Shown piece by piece: positions 41,381-49,674 of a stretch of 64,000 nt of DNA. The notes below the pieces were generated by a model, which was given only the letters and a program-made list of their open reading frames with translations, searched no databases and was not told the origin of the DNA. A program made the position numbers and the translations under genes. The stretch spans positions 255,286-319,285 of the forward strand of contig NZ_FOTY01000001.1 in NCBI RefSeq assembly GCF_900114715.1, written 5' to 3'. The first letter of the stretch is position 1. Every line of letters begins with the position of its first letter. The DNA is from Salibacterium qingdaonense (lineage in GTDB: Bacteria > Bacillota > Bacilli > Bacillales > Marinococcaceae).

Positions 41381-42853
41381 ATGCTGAAAAAAATGTATAT
41401 TGACGGTGCCTGGGTAGAGGCAGCGTCACAGGAAACCAGAACGATCATTAACCCGTACAATGGTGAAAAGGTGGCTGAGGCCGCAGAAGGAAATCGTGAA
41501 GACGCAAAAGCGGCCATTCAGGCCGCGCGCAGAGCATTTGACCACGGAAGCTGGGCAGGGCTTCCTGCAGGAGAGCGGGGAGACGTTGTACAGAAAATCG
41601 CGGATTTTATCCGGCGGGACAAAGAGGAGCTGGCTGAACTCGAAACGCTCGACACCGGAAAAACATTTGAAGAAAGCCGCGAGGATATGGACGATATCGC
41701 CGGTGTATTTCAGTATTTTGCCGGTCTTGCAGATAAAGATGGCGGAGAAGTGATTGCTTCGCCGATTCCGGATTCGGACAGTAAAGTTGTTCATGAACCG
41801 GTCGGTGTATGCGGTCAGATTACACCGTGGAACTATCCGCTTCTTCAGGCCGCATGGAAGATTGCACCGGCTCTTGCGGCAGGAAACACGATTGTTGTGA
41901 AGCCAAGTGAAATCACGCCGCTTACGACGGTGAAAGTTTTTGAACTGATGGAGGAAGCAGGCACCCCAAAAGGTGCGGCCAACCTGATCCTTGGTAAAGG
42001 TATTGACGCGGGGGCTGAATTATCCGAAAACACCGATGTTGATTTGATCTCCTTTACAGGAGGGATTGAAACGGGTAAGAAAATCATGCAGTCTGCGAGC
42101 GTCAATGTGAAAAAGATTGCGCTGGAGCTCGGAGGCAAAAATCCGAACATCGTGTTCGCCGATGCCGATTTTGAACTGGCTGTCGATCAAGCGCTGAATG
42201 CCGCCTTTTTCCACGCGGGACAGGTATGTTCTGCCGGTGCGCGTCTGCTTGTGGAAGACAGCATTCATGATGAGTTTGTCGAAGAGCTTGTAAAACGCGC
42301 CGGCCGTATCAAACTCGGTGATGGATTTAACGAAAACACCCAGTCCGGTCCGGTGATTTCGGCTGAGCACCGGGATAAAGTGGAGAAGTATGTGGAAATC
42401 GGAAAGAAAGAAGGCGCGAAACTCGAAGTCGGCGGCAGCCGTCCGGAAGACCCGGAGCTGCAGAATGGCTTTTTCTATCTGCCGACGGTATTTTCCAACT
42501 GCACGTCTGATATGACAATCGTTCAGGAAGAAGTGTTCGGTCCTGTTCTTACAGTAGAGAAGTTCAGCAGCCGGAAAGAAGCTGTGACACAAGCGAATAA
42601 CACGATTTACGGTCTGGCCGGTGCTGTATTCACCACCGATATCGGCAAGGCAGAAGAAGTTGCAGCAGGACTGCGTCTTGGCACCGTCTGGATTAACGAT
42701 TTTCATCCGTATTTTGCACAGGCGCCCTGGGGTGGATTCAAGCAGTCCGGCATCGGCCGTGAACTCGGCAAACCAGGCCTGGAAGAGTATACGGAAACAA
42801 AACACATTTTCCGCAACAAAAAACCTGAACCCCTCCATTGGTTTACATCATAG
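41381..42853 (+). CDS. gbsA: betaine aldehyde dehydrogenase GbsA
   Basis: 490 residues, ALDH superfamily. GQITPWNYPLLQAAWKIAPALAAGNTIVVKPSE is the NAD-binding core start, ELGGKNPNIVFADADFE carries the catalytic glutamate and FFHAGQVCSAGARLLVED the catalytic cysteine. WINDFHPYFAQAPWGGFKQSGIGRELG is the C-terminal signature of betaine aldehyde dehydrogenases. It oxidises betaine aldehyde to glycine betaine in the cytoplasm, the second step of osmoprotectant synthesis from choline. GGAGGAGGGG precedes the ATG. Confidence 0.96.
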   Translation: MLKKMYIDGAWVEAASQETRTIINPYNGEKVAEAAEGNREDAKAAIQAARRAFDHGSWAGLPAGERGDVVQKIADFIRRDKEELAELETLDTGKTFEESREDMDDIAGVFQYFAGLADKDGGEVIASPIPDSDSKVVHEPVGVCGQITPWNYPLLQAAWKIAPALAAGNTIVVKPSEITPLTTVKVFELMEEAGTPKGAANLILGKGIDAGAELSENTDVDLISFTGGIETGKKIMQSASVNVKKIALELGGKNPNIVFADADFELAVDQALNAAFFHAGQVCSAGARLLVEDSIHDEFVEELVKRAGRIKLGDGFNENTQSGPVISAEHRDKVEKYVEIGKKEGAKLEVGGSRPEDPELQNGFFYLPTVFSNCTSDMTIVQEEVFGPVLTVEKFSSRKEAVTQANNTIYGLAGAVFTTDIGKAEEVAAGLRLGTVWINDFHPYFAQAPWGGFKQSGIGRELGKPGLEEYTETKHIFRNKKPEPLHWFTS

Positions 42854-42905
42854 TTCCAATCGAAAAGCATGTTATCATGTTGTTGAATGATTGGGAGGTA
42901 TGATG

Positions 42906-44114
42906 ATGAGTCTGAATATGAAAGTCGAGCATATGCTTGGGTATCATTCTTTTGATATCCCGACGGCGATTAAGCATGGTATCGGAGCTGCCCGGCACAT
43001 CGGTGGGGAAGTACAAAACCTCGGCGCCGGTAAAGTACTATTAGTTACAGGACCCGGTCTTTATAAAGCGGGATCAGTCCGCCCTGTTACAGATAAGTTG
43101 AAGGAAGCCGGCGTGGACGTTGTGATTTTCAGCGATATAGAGCCGAACCCACCGGTCCGTTTAATCGAAAAAGGAGCCAACCTGTATAAGCAGGAAGAAT
43201 GTGACGGTTTGGTTGCTGTCGGAGGCGGCAGTCCGATGGATACAGCGAAAGCTATCGGAGTTGAAGTGACTCATGAAGGCAGTGTGCTGGACTATGAAGA
43301 CGCGGAAGGGAAAAAGTCGCTTGAACACCGGATCCCGCCGCTTGTCACTGTCCCGACAACGGCCGGAACCGGTTCGGAAGTCACGCAGTGGGCAGTGATT
43401 ACGGATGAAGACCGCCGGATTAAATTTAACACCGGAGGCCCGTTGATTGCACCGCACCTGACAATCATTGATCCGGAGCTTCATATCTCCATGCCCCCGC
43501 ATGTGACAGCGATGACAGGGATTGATGTCATCTCTCATGCGGTGGAATGCTATACGATGAAGTTCGCCCAGCCGGTTACAGATGCTGTCGCTTTACTGGC
43601 CATGGAATATGCTGCGAAATACATCCGCCGCGCGTACGCCGATGGTACGGACCTTGAAGCCCGCTACGGCATGTCCCAGGCCGCTATGCTTGCCGGTCTT
43701 GCCTACGGCAGTGAATCCGCCGGCGCTGCTCATGCGATGAGCCAGACACTTGGCGGCCTGGTGCCGGTCGCACACGGTCAGTGTGTTGCGGCTATGATGG
43801 GACCGGTCATGGAATACAACTGGAAAGCTGTGCCGGAACGCTTCGCCCGCATCGCTCAGGCATTTGGTATCGATACGGTTTCCATGTCCACAGAAGATGC
43901 AGCCAAAGCCGCTGTAAACTGGATGTATGATCTGACAGCGGACCTCGACATTCCATCTCTTGAAGAGCAGGGGGTTGATCCGGAGCTGACAGAACAGCTT
44001 GCCAAAGCAGCGATGGAAGACCCGCAGACCGAGGGTAACCCGCGCGATCTAAACATCCCGGATTACGAATGGATTTACAAGCGCTGCTTTGACCGGACTC
44101 CTAAGACAGTATAA
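42906..44114 (+). CDS. gbsB: choline (type III, iron-dependent) alcohol dehydrogenase GbsB
   Basis: 402 residues, the same length as Bacillus subtilis GbsB. GGGSPMDTAKAIGVEVTH is the nucleotide-binding motif of iron alcohol dehydrogenases, VPTTAGTGSEVTQWAVI follows, and metal ligands lie in DVISHAVECYTMKFA and the AGAAHAMSQTLGGLVPVAHGQ region. It oxidises choline to betaine aldehyde. Of the three tandem ATGs at 42900, 42903 and 42906, the last is seven bases after GGAGG (42894-42898). A terminator follows. Confidence 0.95.
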   Translation: MSLNMKVEHMLGYHSFDIPTAIKHGIGAARHIGGEVQNLGAGKVLLVTGPGLYKAGSVRPVTDKLKEAGVDVVIFSDIEPNPPVRLIEKGANLYKQEECDGLVAVGGGSPMDTAKAIGVEVTHEGSVLDYEDAEGKKSLEHRIPPLVTVPTTAGTGSEVTQWAVITDEDRRIKFNTGGPLIAPHLTIIDPELHISMPPHVTAMTGIDVISHAVECYTMKFAQPVTDAVALLAMEYAAKYIRRAYADGTDLEARYGMSQAAMLAGLAYGSESAGAAHAMSQTLGGLVPVAHGQCVAAMMGPVMEYNWKAVPERFARIAQAFGIDTVSMSTEDAAKAAVNWMYDLTADLDIPSLEEQGVDPELTEQLAKAAMEDPQTEGNPRDLNIPDYEWIYKRCFDRTPKTV

Positions 44115-44124
44115 CACTCGGCTG

Positions 44125-44165
44125 AAAAAACGGCCCGTCTCCTTAATCGGAGGCGGGCCGTTTTT
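44125..44165 (+). terminator. terminator of the gbsAB operon
   Basis: AAAAAACGGCCCG...CC pairs with GG...CGGGCCGTTTTT (extended GC-rich stem CGGCCCGTCTCC/GGAGGCGGGCCG) around TTAATC. Confidence 0.95.
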
Positions 44166-44234
44166 CTCTACAGCACAAGAGCGCCATCAAACCGACAGCG
44201 GCTCTGTGAACACTAGAATGCCCAGCTGCATACT

Positions 44235-44440
44235 TAGTGTCCACGGAGGTAGTGTTTGGGGACGCTGTGCCTGCCTGCACCAGCAGATAGTGTCCATTGA
44301 TTTCCACCGGCGTCCACTAATTCCTGGTTTGAGAGGCGTAGTGTCCATAAACGAGTGGTTCGTGGACTCTATCCTCTTATTTTTCGGCGGCAGTGTACCC
44401 CGCAGGATGTGCGGTCAGGACGGCGCCTGCACGCGGCGTA
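44235..44440. repeat. degenerate ~52-bp repeats with TAGTGTCC heads
   Basis: TAGTGTCC occurs at 44235, 44288 and 44339, and CAGTGTACC at 44391, at spacings of 53, 51 and 52. The rest of each unit is poorly conserved. No coding potential is apparent. This is part of a 928-base gene-free stretch between gbsB and the small membrane gene. Confidence 0.55.
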
Positions 44441-44454
44441 CTTCCATAGGATAA

Positions 44455-44667
44455 TGACGTTTACGGGGGCACAGAACCCTCTAAAGTGCTTTAGGAATCA
44501 TTCCTGGTGACGTTTAGGGGCGTACCTGGTTCTCTAAAGTGCCTCAGGCGGCATGCCCAACGACGTTTAAGAGGCGGCATGATACCCTGAACTGCCTTGG
44601 GACCCATTCCAAGTGAACGTCCGTCCACCCACCCAATCTGAACGCAGCAAACAAACGCATAGCATTT
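44455..44667. repeat. degenerate tandem repeat, exact 53-bp period
   Basis: Units start with (T/C)GACGTTTA or TGAACGT at 44455, 44508, 44561 and 44614, each exactly 53 bases apart. Units one and two share CTCTAAAGTGC and unit three has a diverged CCTGAACTGCC at the same offset. The fourth unit is recognisable mainly at its head. Non-coding. Confidence 0.65.
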
Positions 44668-44786
44668 TCTGCATCCATACGGCCGCGAGCCGTGGCGGCT
44701 TCTACTCCCGGCACAGGACGTGCACAGCTTTAGGAAAAGATCCTCTTTTCTCAGCCGGCCTTCCTCGTTTGCAAGCCGCGCCCACG

Positions 44787-44894
44787 GCAAAGAAGACACG
44801 ATGAGCCCCGCGAATCGATGTCGCTCTTGTACTCCGGAGTGCAAAGAAGACACGATGAGCCCCGCGAATCGATGTCGCTCTTGTACTCCGGAGT
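44787..44894. repeat. perfect tandem duplication of 54 bp
   Basis: 44787-44840 and 44841-44894 are identical, beginning GCAAAGAAGACACGATGAGC and ending TGTACTCCGGAGT. A third start (ACAAGCGGAGCATTTTGG) follows and runs into the partial foldback element. A recent duplication, since no base differs. Confidence 0.9.
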
Positions 44895-44898
44895 ACAA

Positions 44899-45004
44899 GC
44901 GGAGCATTTTGGCGCAGCGGTTTGTCTCAGCAACGAAAAGTGCCGAATGATGTTTTAAAATCATTCGGCATTTTTCTATCTTATAGAGGTTTTGTCCCAG
45001 ATTG
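44899..45004. repeat. partial inverse copy of the foldback element
   Basis: The reverse complement of this segment matches 12938-13035 closely: TCTGGGACAAAACCT, TATAAGATAGAAAAATGCCG, the hairpin, CGTTGCTGAGACAAACCGCT and GCGCCAAAATGCT. Only one half of the 281-bp element is present, with one terminal repeat (44990-45004, last bases diverged). It carries the same hairpin, which can end transcription toward either side. Confidence 0.8.
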
Positions 45005-45042
45005 TTTTCGTTGTGCAGCTGTTCCCTGTTCATGTCACAATT

Positions 45043-45294
45043 CTAATATTTCTGCGTGCTGCGGAGCTGAAAATCGACAAAGCTGCCTGCGATCATACCA
45101 AGAAACAGACTTTGAATATCCGCTTGTCCTTCAGCCAGTCCGTAAAGCAGCCCGATTCCTCCGAAAATAATCGTATAGCGGATCCGCATCAACGAATTAA
45201 AATAGGGGAACGACGCCTGCAGGTTTTCCAGAAAAAACGGCGAGAAATAGACGGCAGCGATGATAATGGCAATAATAACTATTAATACTTCCAT
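45043..45294 (-). CDS. small membrane protein, hypothetical
   Basis: 83 residues: MEVLIVIIAIIIAAVYFSPFFLENLQASFPYFNSLMRI in pieces, with an N-terminal membrane helix, a second helix YTIIFGGIGLLYGLAEG, and a third weak one (SLFLGMIAGSFVDF). It ends QLRSTQKY. The ATG at 45294 after AAGGGTGTTTGT is preferred to one eight codons upstream. Not recognised. Separated by 108 bases from the NhaC gene upstream and could share its transcript. Confidence 0.6.
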   Translation of the reverse strand: MEVLIVIIAIIIAAVYFSPFFLENLQASFPYFNSLMRIRYTIIFGGIGLLYGLAEGQADIQSLFLGMIAGSFVDFQLRSTQKY

Positions 45295-45402
45295 ACAAAC
45301 ACCCTTCCCTTTTTCCATGACGAACGTCTTATATTATTCTTTTTTCCTTTTCTGTTCCTCTTTAAACAAAGATTTCTCTGCGGGAAGGGTGATTTTTCAT
45401 GT

Positions 45403-46995
45403 TTATTCCGGTTTGGATACGACTTCTTTTCCGTCATGAAGTGTTTCAATCGTGTTTTTCAGGTAAAGGGCTGTCAGCAGAAGCAGCACAAGCGATACAG
45501 CCAGACCGGCTGTGGTACTTCCGGTAAAGCCGAGCACAAGAAATCCGATGAAGGAGACAACGGCTGCGATCATTGCATAAGGCAGCTGTGTGATCACATG
45601 GTCGATGTGATGGCTTCCGGCTCCGGTGGAGGATAATATGGTCGTGTCCGATATTGGAGAAATATGATCCCCCAGAATGGCGCCTGCAATGACGGCAGCC
45701 AGAAATGGCAGCAGCATCGTAATATCAATAACAGAAGCTGTCTCTGCCGCAATGGGAAGCAAAATCGTAAAGGTTCCCCAGGACGTTCCGGTCGAAAAGG
45801 CAATCAATCCCGCTGTTAAGAAAAGCAGAGCCGGCAGAAACGAGGCGGGAATGGACCCATCCAGCAGTCCGGCGAGGTATTCGCCTGTCTTCAGTTCGCT
45901 GATGAAAGATACAATCATCCAGGCAAGGATTAAAATGTAGATTGCCGGCATCATGGACCTGGCTCCGTTCCAGACAGCCAGCATGAATGCACGGGGAGCC
46001 GGACGCTTTCCAAATGTGAACAGCATGGAAACAATAAGGCCGATACATCCTCCAAGAACGAGAGACAGAGCAACATCGGTCTCTGCAAAGATGGTAATCG
46101 GGGTGACGGTTTCAGCGGCACGGGCGCCGGTGTATACCATGAATATCACGGTGCTGATAATGAGGGAAGCAATTGGAAGGACGAGATCACGCACACGCCC
46201 TTGATGCTCGTCCAGGTTGGAAACCTGCTCTCCCGGAATCGAAGCACGCGATGGATCGAGCAGTTCATGATGAAGCAGGGCCCGTTCTTCATGTTTTCGC
46301 ATCGGTCCGATATCAATATTCCATGCAATGACAAGAAACAAAAGCGTGATGGCCGACAGGGCGTAGAAATTCATGGGCAGTACAGCGAGAAATGTCTGAA
46401 ATCCGCTCATGGAAACTTCGCTGTAGCTCTCTGTGATGTCATCCAGCAGGGTGATAATATAAGCACCCCAGCTCGAGAGCGGTGCCAGCACACAGATCGG
46501 TGCGGCTGCAGAGTCGACAATATAGGCCAGTTTGGCCCTTGAAATCCGGTGCCGGTCGGTAACCGGCCGGCTCACCTGTCCTACGGTTAAACTGTTAAAG
46601 TAGTCATCAATAAAGATAAGAATGCCGAAAACAAACGTGGCAAGCTGCGCACCGGTTCTCGTTTTGATACGGTGGAGTGCCCAGTTTCCAAACGCCCGGC
46701 TTCCTCCGGAAAAGCTGATCAGAGATGCTGTGGTGCCAAGCAGCAGCAGGAATAAAATAATAAATAACTCCCAGTTGTTCAACGCTCCGTCTGTAACGAA
46801 AATGACGGCGAATGATTCCCATATATCGGCAAGCGCAGCAGGAATACCCCAGTCATTCAAGAGCAAAGCCCCGATTATAATGCCTGCTCCAAGGGACGGG
46901 AGCACTCTGCGGGTGGCGATGATCATGGCAAGCGCCAGCGCAGGCGGGAGCAATGATAACGCAGTTACTCCTTCCATGATGTTTACTCCTTCCAT
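45403..46995 (-). CDS. NhaC-family sodium/proton (or malate-lactate) antiporter
   Basis: 530 residues, about 12 membrane helices. Family motifs: FILLLLGTTASLISFSGGSRAFGNWA-type N-terminal half, IFIDDYFNSLTVGQVSRPVTDRHRISRAKLAYIVDSAAAPICVLAPLSSWGAYI in pieces, and GTSWGTFTILLPIAAE with GAILGDHISPISDTTILSSTGAGSHHIDHVITQLPYA in pieces. It probably supports sodium-linked pH homeostasis. The start region is a perfect 18-bp tandem duplication, giving two ATGs (46995 and 46977), each with its own GGAGTAAACATC ribosome site. Confidence 0.88.
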   Translation of the reverse strand: MEGVNIMEGVTALSLLPPALALAMIIATRRVLPSLGAGIIIGALLLNDWGIPAALADIWESFAVIFVTDGALNNWELFIILFLLLLGTTASLISFSGGSRAFGNWALHRIKTRTGAQLATFVFGILIFIDDYFNSLTVGQVSRPVTDRHRISRAKLAYIVDSAAAPICVLAPLSSWGAYIITLLDDITESYSEVSMSGFQTFLAVLPMNFYALSAITLLFLVIAWNIDIGPMRKHEERALLHHELLDPSRASIPGEQVSNLDEHQGRVRDLVLPIASLIISTVIFMVYTGARAAETVTPITIFAETDVALSLVLGGCIGLIVSMLFTFGKRPAPRAFMLAVWNGARSMMPAIYILILAWMIVSFISELKTGEYLAGLLDGSIPASFLPALLFLTAGLIAFSTGTSWGTFTILLPIAAETASVIDITMLLPFLAAVIAGAILGDHISPISDTTILSSTGAGSHHIDHVITQLPYAMIAAVVSFIGFLVLGFTGSTTAGLAVSLVLLLLTALYLKNTIETLHDGKEVVSKPE

Positions 46996-47001
46996 GATGT
47001 T
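46966..47001. repeat. 18-bp tandem duplication of ribosome site and start codon of the NhaC gene
   Basis: TACTCCTTCCATGATGTT occurs twice, at 46966-46983 and 46984-47001, and a third partial copy TACTCCTT follows. On the coding strand this repeats GGAGTAAACATCATGGAA, so the gene has two complete translation starts 18 bases apart in one frame. Confidence 0.95.
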
Positions 47002-47136
47002 TACTCCTTTCTTATGTGGTTGAACATAGAAAAACCTGGCCGGCAGAACACCAGTCAGGCAGTTTTCATGTCTATGATGGTATTACAGTAAGCAAAGAAA
47101 TTATACCAGTGTCACGTTTGGCAGGCAATACGAGAC

Positions 47137-48018
47137 TCAATGCTGTGAAACAGAAGAATCTAGAATATGGGTTTGGACAGCCAGTGCAACCCCGTCATCA
47201 TCGTGTGGTACTGTTATAAAATCGGCTTCCTGCTTGACGCCGTCTTCTGCATTTTCCATCGCGATGGCAGTAGAGGCGGCACGGAACATGGAGAGATCAT
47301 TAAAGTTGTCTCCGATAGCAAACGTTTCGATGCCGTCGAGCCCCGCATAAGAAAGGAGATCGATCAGTCCTTTTCCTTTCTCCGTCTCCGGGTGAAGTAT
47401 TTCCAGATTATCACGGCCTGAAGATGTAATGGCAATCCCCGGAATGCCGCTCCAGTGGTCAACGCAGCGCTGGAGTTTAGGTTCCAGCATGGAAAGGATA
47501 AGAAATTTGTAAACGTTATGCTGCTGTTTTTTCATCATGTCAGGAGAGGACAGCTCTTTTATGTCATACATATTGTGGTGTTTATCAGCACGCCGCCGGA
47601 TCGCTTCTTTGATTTCTTCTCCTTTTTCTTTATCTTCTGCATATACGTCCAGGTCATGCAGAAAAAACTCGCGGGAACGGGGAGGGCTGTAGATGCCGTC
47701 ATCGGTGTTGATGTGATAATAATACTGATGTTCATCCAGCCACTTTGCCAGCTCGATGACGTCGTCCGGGTCCATGACGGACGTTTTGACGTGTTCATCC
47801 TGCCAGGTGACCAGCCCGCCGTTTAGTGATACAATGCCATCCGGAATGACATTCACTTCATGTAGAAGGCGTTTGACGTCGGATGCGTCCCGTCCTGTGG
47901 AGATGACTACTTTATGTCCTTCCTCCTGCAGCTGCCGCAGTGCGCCGGCGTTTTTTGGGGAAACATATCCGTCGCTGTGGAGAAGCGTTCCGTCCATATC
48001 GATTGCGGTAAGTTTCAT
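47137..48018 (-). CDS. Cof-type HAD-superfamily phosphatase
   Basis: 293 residues. Motif I is IDMDGTLLHSDG (6-17), motif II SLNGG/ISTGRDASD, motif III lysine near GRDNLEILHPETEKGKGL, and motif IV FAIGDNFNDLSMFRAA. The C2 cap lies between. It fits the Cof/YkrA/YcsE-like hydrolases acting on sugar phosphates or flavin phosphates; substrate unknown. AGGTGACAAATC precedes the ATG. Divergent from the guanine riboswitch. Confidence 0.9.
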   Translation of the reverse strand: MKLTAIDMDGTLLHSDGYVSPKNAGALRQLQEEGHKVVISTGRDASDVKRLLHEVNVIPDGIVSLNGGLVTWQDEHVKTSVMDPDDVIELAKWLDEHQYYYHINTDDGIYSPPRSREFFLHDLDVYAEDKEKGEEIKEAIRRRADKHHNMYDIKELSSPDMMKKQQHNVYKFLILSMLEPKLQRCVDHWSGIPGIAITSSGRDNLEILHPETEKGKGLIDLLSYAGLDGIETFAIGDNFNDLSMFRAASTAIAMENAEDGVKQEADFITVPHDDDGVALAVQTHILDSSVSQH

Positions 48019-48121
48019 GATTTGTCACCTATTTCTTTTTACGTATTATTGTCGACTTATATTTTATCATATCTTCCCCTGTTCAGCCCGTATTTTCTAT
48101 GTGTGCTGCTTTTTTATGTTG

Positions 48122-48150
48122 TTGACGTAAAGAAAAAGAAGGGCTATAAT
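48122..48150 (+). promoter_or_regulatory. sigma-A promoter of the purine permease unit
   Basis: TTGACG at 48122-48127, a 17-base spacer, TATAAT at 48145-48150. Transcription would start about 15 bases before the riboswitch P1 stem. Confidence 0.85.
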
Positions 48151-48173
48151 CTTCTTTGGAAAACAGAACGTTC

Positions 48174-48240
48174 ACTCGTATATCCCGGTCGACAGGGGCC
48201 GGGGTTTCTACAGGAAACCGATAAATTTCCGGCTACGAGT
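48174..48240 (+). promoter_or_regulatory. purine (guanine-class) riboswitch
   Basis: P1 arms ACTCGTA (48174-48180) and TACGAGT (48234-48240) pair perfectly. Between them lie CCCGG...CCGGG-type P2, GTTTCTACAGGAAAC (J2/3 and P3 start) and ATAAATTTCCGG. The nucleotide equivalent to position 74 is C (GGCTACGAG), which specifies guanine or hypoxanthine over adenine. It controls the permease gene 64 bases downstream. Confidence 0.93.
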
Positions 48241-48278
48241 CTCTTCCGCCTGGAGGAGACTTGTAGCTTTTTTTTTTG
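48232..48278 (+). terminator. terminator of the guanine riboswitch expression platform
   Basis: GCTACGAGTCTC pairs with GAGACTTGTAGC, followed by ten Ts. The left arm contains the 3' strand of P1, so aptamer P1 and the terminator compete for TACGAGT. In that layout ligand-bound P1 would favour read-through unless an additional pairing intervenes; the layout should be checked by folding. Confidence 0.85.
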
Positions 48279-48303
48279 CTTTTGTAAAGGAGAGAAGATA
48301 GAT

Positions 48304-49566
48304 ATGTTTTCGTTGAACGCGCAGGATACAACATGGAAAAAAGAAATAACGGCGGGGCTGACTTCGTTTTTTACGATTGCCTATATTCTTGTCGTGAATC
48401 CTGCTATTTTGTCGGACACCGGTATGCCTTATTCCTATGCACTGCTTGGTACCGTATTTGTTACGGTACTGGGATGCATGCTGATCGGGTTCTGGGCGGA
48501 TGCGCCGATTGTATTGACACCGGGGATGGGGATTAACGCCTTTTTTACCTATACCATTGTACAGGGACTCGGCTTGACCTGGCAGCAGGGGCTGGCCGCG
48601 GCGGTCATGGCCGGGTGCTTGTTCGTGGTTGCAGCGGTGACTCCACTGGCAGGAAAACTGACAACGGCTGTGCCGTCATCTCTAAAACTTGGTATTACGG
48701 TGGGGATCGGAATCTTTTTATCATTTATCGGGCTGCAGAAAGGCGGGTTGATTGCATCAGATGAGGATCGTTTTGTCACGCTGGGATCCCTTTCTTCCCC
48801 TGCAGCTCTGCTGACGATTCTGGGACTGCTGTTGACGCTGGGACTCCTGGTCCGCGGGGTGAAAGGCAGCTTTTTGATCGGTATGGCTGTAACGAGTGGC
48901 ACAGGGTGGCTTGTTGGTCTGGAAGGAGAGCAGTCCGGGACGTCTCTTTCGTTTTCAGGTTATGAATCGATGTGGCGTTCGCTTGATTTCAGCGCAGTGC
49001 TGGAGCTTCCTTTTCTGCTATCGGTTTTTTCGTTAACGATTATTATAATGTTTGAAAGCATGGGACTGCTGCAGGGCATGCTTCCCGACAAAAATAAATT
49101 TTCAAGGTCTTATCAGGCATCTGCCGTTTCTGCATTGTCCTCGGGGTTTCTTGGAACGTCTCCGACCATTCCAACGGTGGAGAGTGCCTCTGGTATTTCA
49201 GAAGGAGGACGGACCGGCGTGACAGCGATTGTGACAGGGGTATTATTTGCGTTGTCGCTGTTTTTCACGCCGCTGTTCACAAGTATTCCGGAAGCGGCCA
49301 TCGCGCCGGTACTCATTATTGTCGGTGGATTGATGGTGCAGGAGATCCGCCACATCACGTTTAATGATATGTCCGAATGGTTTCCGGCTTATCTGGTTAT
49401 CGGCTTGATTCCCCTGACGTCCTCCATTGCCGATGGAATTGCTTTTGGTTTTATCGCCTATCCGCTGCTTAAACTTGCACTAGGCCGCCCGAAAGCTGTA
49501 TCACCGATCATGTACGTGATATCCGGTTTGTTTTTGTTGAATTATATATTGCTCGCGGGAATGTAA
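48304..49566 (+). CDS. NCS2/AzgA-type guanine-hypoxanthine permease, PbuG/PbuO-like
   Basis: 420 residues, about 13-14 membrane segments. AGLTSFFTIAYILVVNPAIL and VLTPGMGINAFFTYTIV are the AzgA signatures; LGTSPTIPTVESASGISEGGRTG follows the second repeat. The motif that normally reads FDTxGTLxG is MFESMGLLQG here, losing the usual aspartate (replaced by glutamate). The frame runs far upstream through the riboswitch, but the ATG at 48304 after AAAGGAGAGAAG gives the standard N-terminus. It imports guanine or hypoxanthine, fitting the guanine riboswitch. Confidence 0.9.
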   Translation: MFSLNAQDTTWKKEITAGLTSFFTIAYILVVNPAILSDTGMPYSYALLGTVFVTVLGCMLIGFWADAPIVLTPGMGINAFFTYTIVQGLGLTWQQGLAAAVMAGCLFVVAAVTPLAGKLTTAVPSSLKLGITVGIGIFLSFIGLQKGGLIASDEDRFVTLGSLSSPAALLTILGLLLTLGLLVRGVKGSFLIGMAVTSGTGWLVGLEGEQSGTSLSFSGYESMWRSLDFSAVLELPFLLSVFSLTIIIMFESMGLLQGMLPDKNKFSRSYQASAVSALSSGFLGTSPTIPTVESASGISEGGRTGVTAIVTGVLFALSLFFTPLFTSIPEAAIAPVLIIVGGLMVQEIRHITFNDMSEWFPAYLVIGLIPLTSSIADGIAFGFIAYPLLKLALGRPKAVSPIMYVISGLFLLNYILLAGM

Positions 49567-49636
49567 GCTTAACGCAAGGACAATACAGCACTTATAACAG
49601 CTTTTCAGGTAAGGCACAACAGCTCTTAATAAACGT

Positions 49637-49674
49637 AAAAAAACAGCGGAGGGGTTTATTCCTCCGCTGTTTTT
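49637..49674. terminator. bidirectional terminator between purine permease and prfC
   Basis: AAAACAGCGGAGG pairs with CCTCCGCTGTTTT around GGTTTATT, with A- and T-runs on both sides. It serves both convergent genes. Confidence 0.93.

Noticed and set aside
44235-44894. CRISPR array
   Set aside because: The repeats are degenerate or directly adjacent copies without unique spacers of constant length, and there are no cas genes.
44491-45033. A 180-codon reading frame with internal repeats on the minus strand
   Set aside because: It is produced by the 54-bp DNA duplication and the foldback element; the same DNA also gives open frames on the other strand, and there is no ribosome site or family likeness.
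47914-48303. 130-residue N-terminal extension of the purine permease
   Set aside because: It would read through the promoter, riboswitch and terminator; the ATG at 48304 has its own ribosome site.
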